The notes below the pieces were generated by a model. That model had not been told where the DNA came from. It did no database searches and saw only the letters and a program-made list of their open reading frames with translations. From Gemmiger sp. (GTDB taxonomy: Bacteria > Bacillota > Clostridia > Oscillospirales > Ruminococcaceae): a stretch of 40,626 bases of DNA. Numbering within the stretch: the first letter of the stretch is position 1; each line of letters starts with the position of its first letter. Positions 39,789 to 40,626 of this stretch are shown here, one piece after another. The stretch is from the NCBI GenBank assembly GCA_028710135.1, contig JAQUSS010000010.1, positions 1-40,626 on the forward strand, read 5' to 3'. The translations under genes and the position numbers were made by a program.

Positions 39789-40626
39789 ATGCGCGTTAAA
39801 GAAGCTGTTTTGGGGTTGCTGGGCGAAGGGCAGGGGCAATATCTTTCGGGCGAGGGGCTGGCTGCCCGGTTGGGGGTAACGCGGGCCTCGGTGTGGAAGG
39901 CCATCAAGGCGCTGCAAAGCGAGGGCTACCCCATTGAGGCCGTTACCAACCGTGGCTACCGCCTAACGCCCGACTACGACCTACTCTCGGCTGCCGGGGT
40001 TGCCACCCTGCTGGAAGGCCCCGCCGCCGTGCTGCGGCCTGAGGCCCTGCCCACGGTGGATAGCACCAACGCACACCTGCGCACCCGGGCGCAAAACGGC
40101 GAGGGCGAGGGCCTGGTGCTGCTGGCCGGGGAGCAAACGGCAGGCCGTGGCCGGGCCGGGCGGGCCTTCCACTCCCCCGCCGGTACCGGGCTGTACCTGA
40201 GCATTTTGCTGCGCCCTGCCCTGCCCGCCGCCGATGCCCCACTGCTGACCCTGGCCGCCGCCGTTGCCGCCGCCCAGGCGGTGGAGGAGGTTTGCAATGT
40301 GCCGGTGGAAATAAAATGGGTGAACGACCTGCTGCTGGGCGGCAAAAAAATTTGCGGCATTTTAACGGAGGCCGCCCTCTCGCTGGAATCGGGTGGGGTG
40401 GACTATGCGGTGCTGGGGGTGGGCATCAACCTGGCCCCGCCCGCCGGGGGCTGGCCGGAGGCACTTGGCAGCCTTGCCGGGGCCGTGTACCCGGCTGCCG
40501 CCGCCATCCCCCCCGGCTGCCGCTGCCGCCTGGCCGCCGCCTTTTTAAACGCCTTTTGGGGCTACGACCTTGCCCTGCCCGGGCGCGGCTTTTTGCCAGG
40601 CTACCGCCGGCGGCTGGCCTGGCCGG
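39789..40626 (+). CDS. birA: Biotin protein ligase/repressor BirA, truncated at window end
   Basis: Bifunctional biotin ligase, about 279 residues visible and cut by the window edge. Residues 1-65 are a winged-helix DNA-binding domain (GEGLAARLGVTRASVWKAIKALQSEGY). The ligase shows GRGRAGRAFHSPAGTGLYLS (biotinyl-AMP loop, with AGRAF where GRxW is more usual) and KWVNDLLLGGKKICGILTE. It attaches biotin to carboxylase carriers and, as biotinyl-AMP dimer, should bind the BirA box in front of bioY in this same window. AAGGGGGG lies before ATG 39789. The C-terminal domain is mostly outside. Confidence 0.93.
   Translation, partial: MRVKEAVLGLLGEGQGQYLSGEGLAARLGVTRASVWKAIKALQSEGYPIEAVTNRGYRLTPDYDLLSAAGVATLLEGPAAVLRPEALPTVDSTNAHLRTRAQNGEGEGLVLLAGEQTAGRGRAGRAFHSPAGTGLYLSILLRPALPAADAPLLTLAAAVAAAQAVEEVCNVPVEIKWVNDLLLGGKKICGILTEAALSLESGGVDYAVLGVGINLAPPAGGWPEALGSLAGAVYPAAAAIPPGCRCRLAAAFLNAFWGYDLALPGRGFLPGYRRRLAWP

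Overview
The window is GC-rich, low in junk and uses strong AGGAGG-type ribosome sites with TTGACA/TATAAT-like promoters. Together with an FtsEX-M23-S41 operon, a class B sortase, BirA/BioY of the Firmicutes type and CCA-encoding tRNAs, this points to a high-GC Clostridia gut commensal, most likely in the Oscillospiraceae (Gemmiger, Subdoligranulum or Faecalibacterium-like). That placement is inference from gene content, not from a marker phylogeny.

Layout. (1) 1-3443, plus strand: a FeoA-FeoB fusion for ferrous iron uptake with its small Cys-rich partner, then a small Hpt phosphotransfer gene broken by a single-base frameshift. (2) 3584-9749: an OmpR-type two-component system (minus strand) transcribed away from a three-gene operon of VTC polyphosphate-polymerase-like protein, DUF4956 membrane protein and a large Cthe_2159-like beta-helix lipoprotein. 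The shared intergenic region holds a symmetric 82-bp element with two pairs of 11-bp-spaced direct repeats and mirrored -10 boxes, the most striking regulatory structure here. (3) 9767-11351: a small secreted protein and a dipeptide epimerase, followed by a 300-bp degenerate pyrimidine-rich repeat tract. (4) 11811-12231: convergent tRNA-Tyr and tRNA-Thr. (5) 12270-17564, minus strand: ftsE, ftsX, an M23 coiled-coil hydrolase, an unlisted 37-residue membrane peptide, an S41 protease and ksgA. (6) 17784-21870, minus: a CdaR/PucR-type regulator, a sugar-phosphate transferase and a membrane nucleotide-sugar 4,6-dehydratase. (7) 22133-25392, minus: glmS with a long structured leader, and a class B sortase with a five-copy pentanucleotide repeat in its leader. 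(8) 25417-26314: a repeat island with a seven-copy 21-bp minisatellite, a 110-bp direct duplication and an inverted copy of its palindromic core.

(9) 26637-33632: a sialic acid catabolism cluster (NanA-like lyase, NanE epimerase, NanK-like ROK kinase, YhcH-family protein) and an ABC importer (binding protein plus two permeases, no ATPase). Together these would import a sialic acid or related sugar and convert it to N-acetylmannosamine, its 6-phosphate and GlcNAc-6-P; glmS lies nearby in the opposite amino-sugar direction. (10) 33763-36378, minus: a possible GT-A glycosyltransferase, an EamA transporter with two near-identical halves, and BioY. BioY sits behind a textbook BirA operator, and BirA itself (with its DNA-binding domain) is the last, truncated gene of the window. 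(11) 36475-39644: an IclR-type regulator diverging from a KDPG aldolase fused to a VOC-like domain and a KDG kinase. Palindromes with GGAAC/TTCC half-sites lie at both start regions, suggesting autoregulation and repression of the ketodeoxygluconate branch of hexuronate catabolism.

Most inferences rest on motifs read by eye. No database search was possible.
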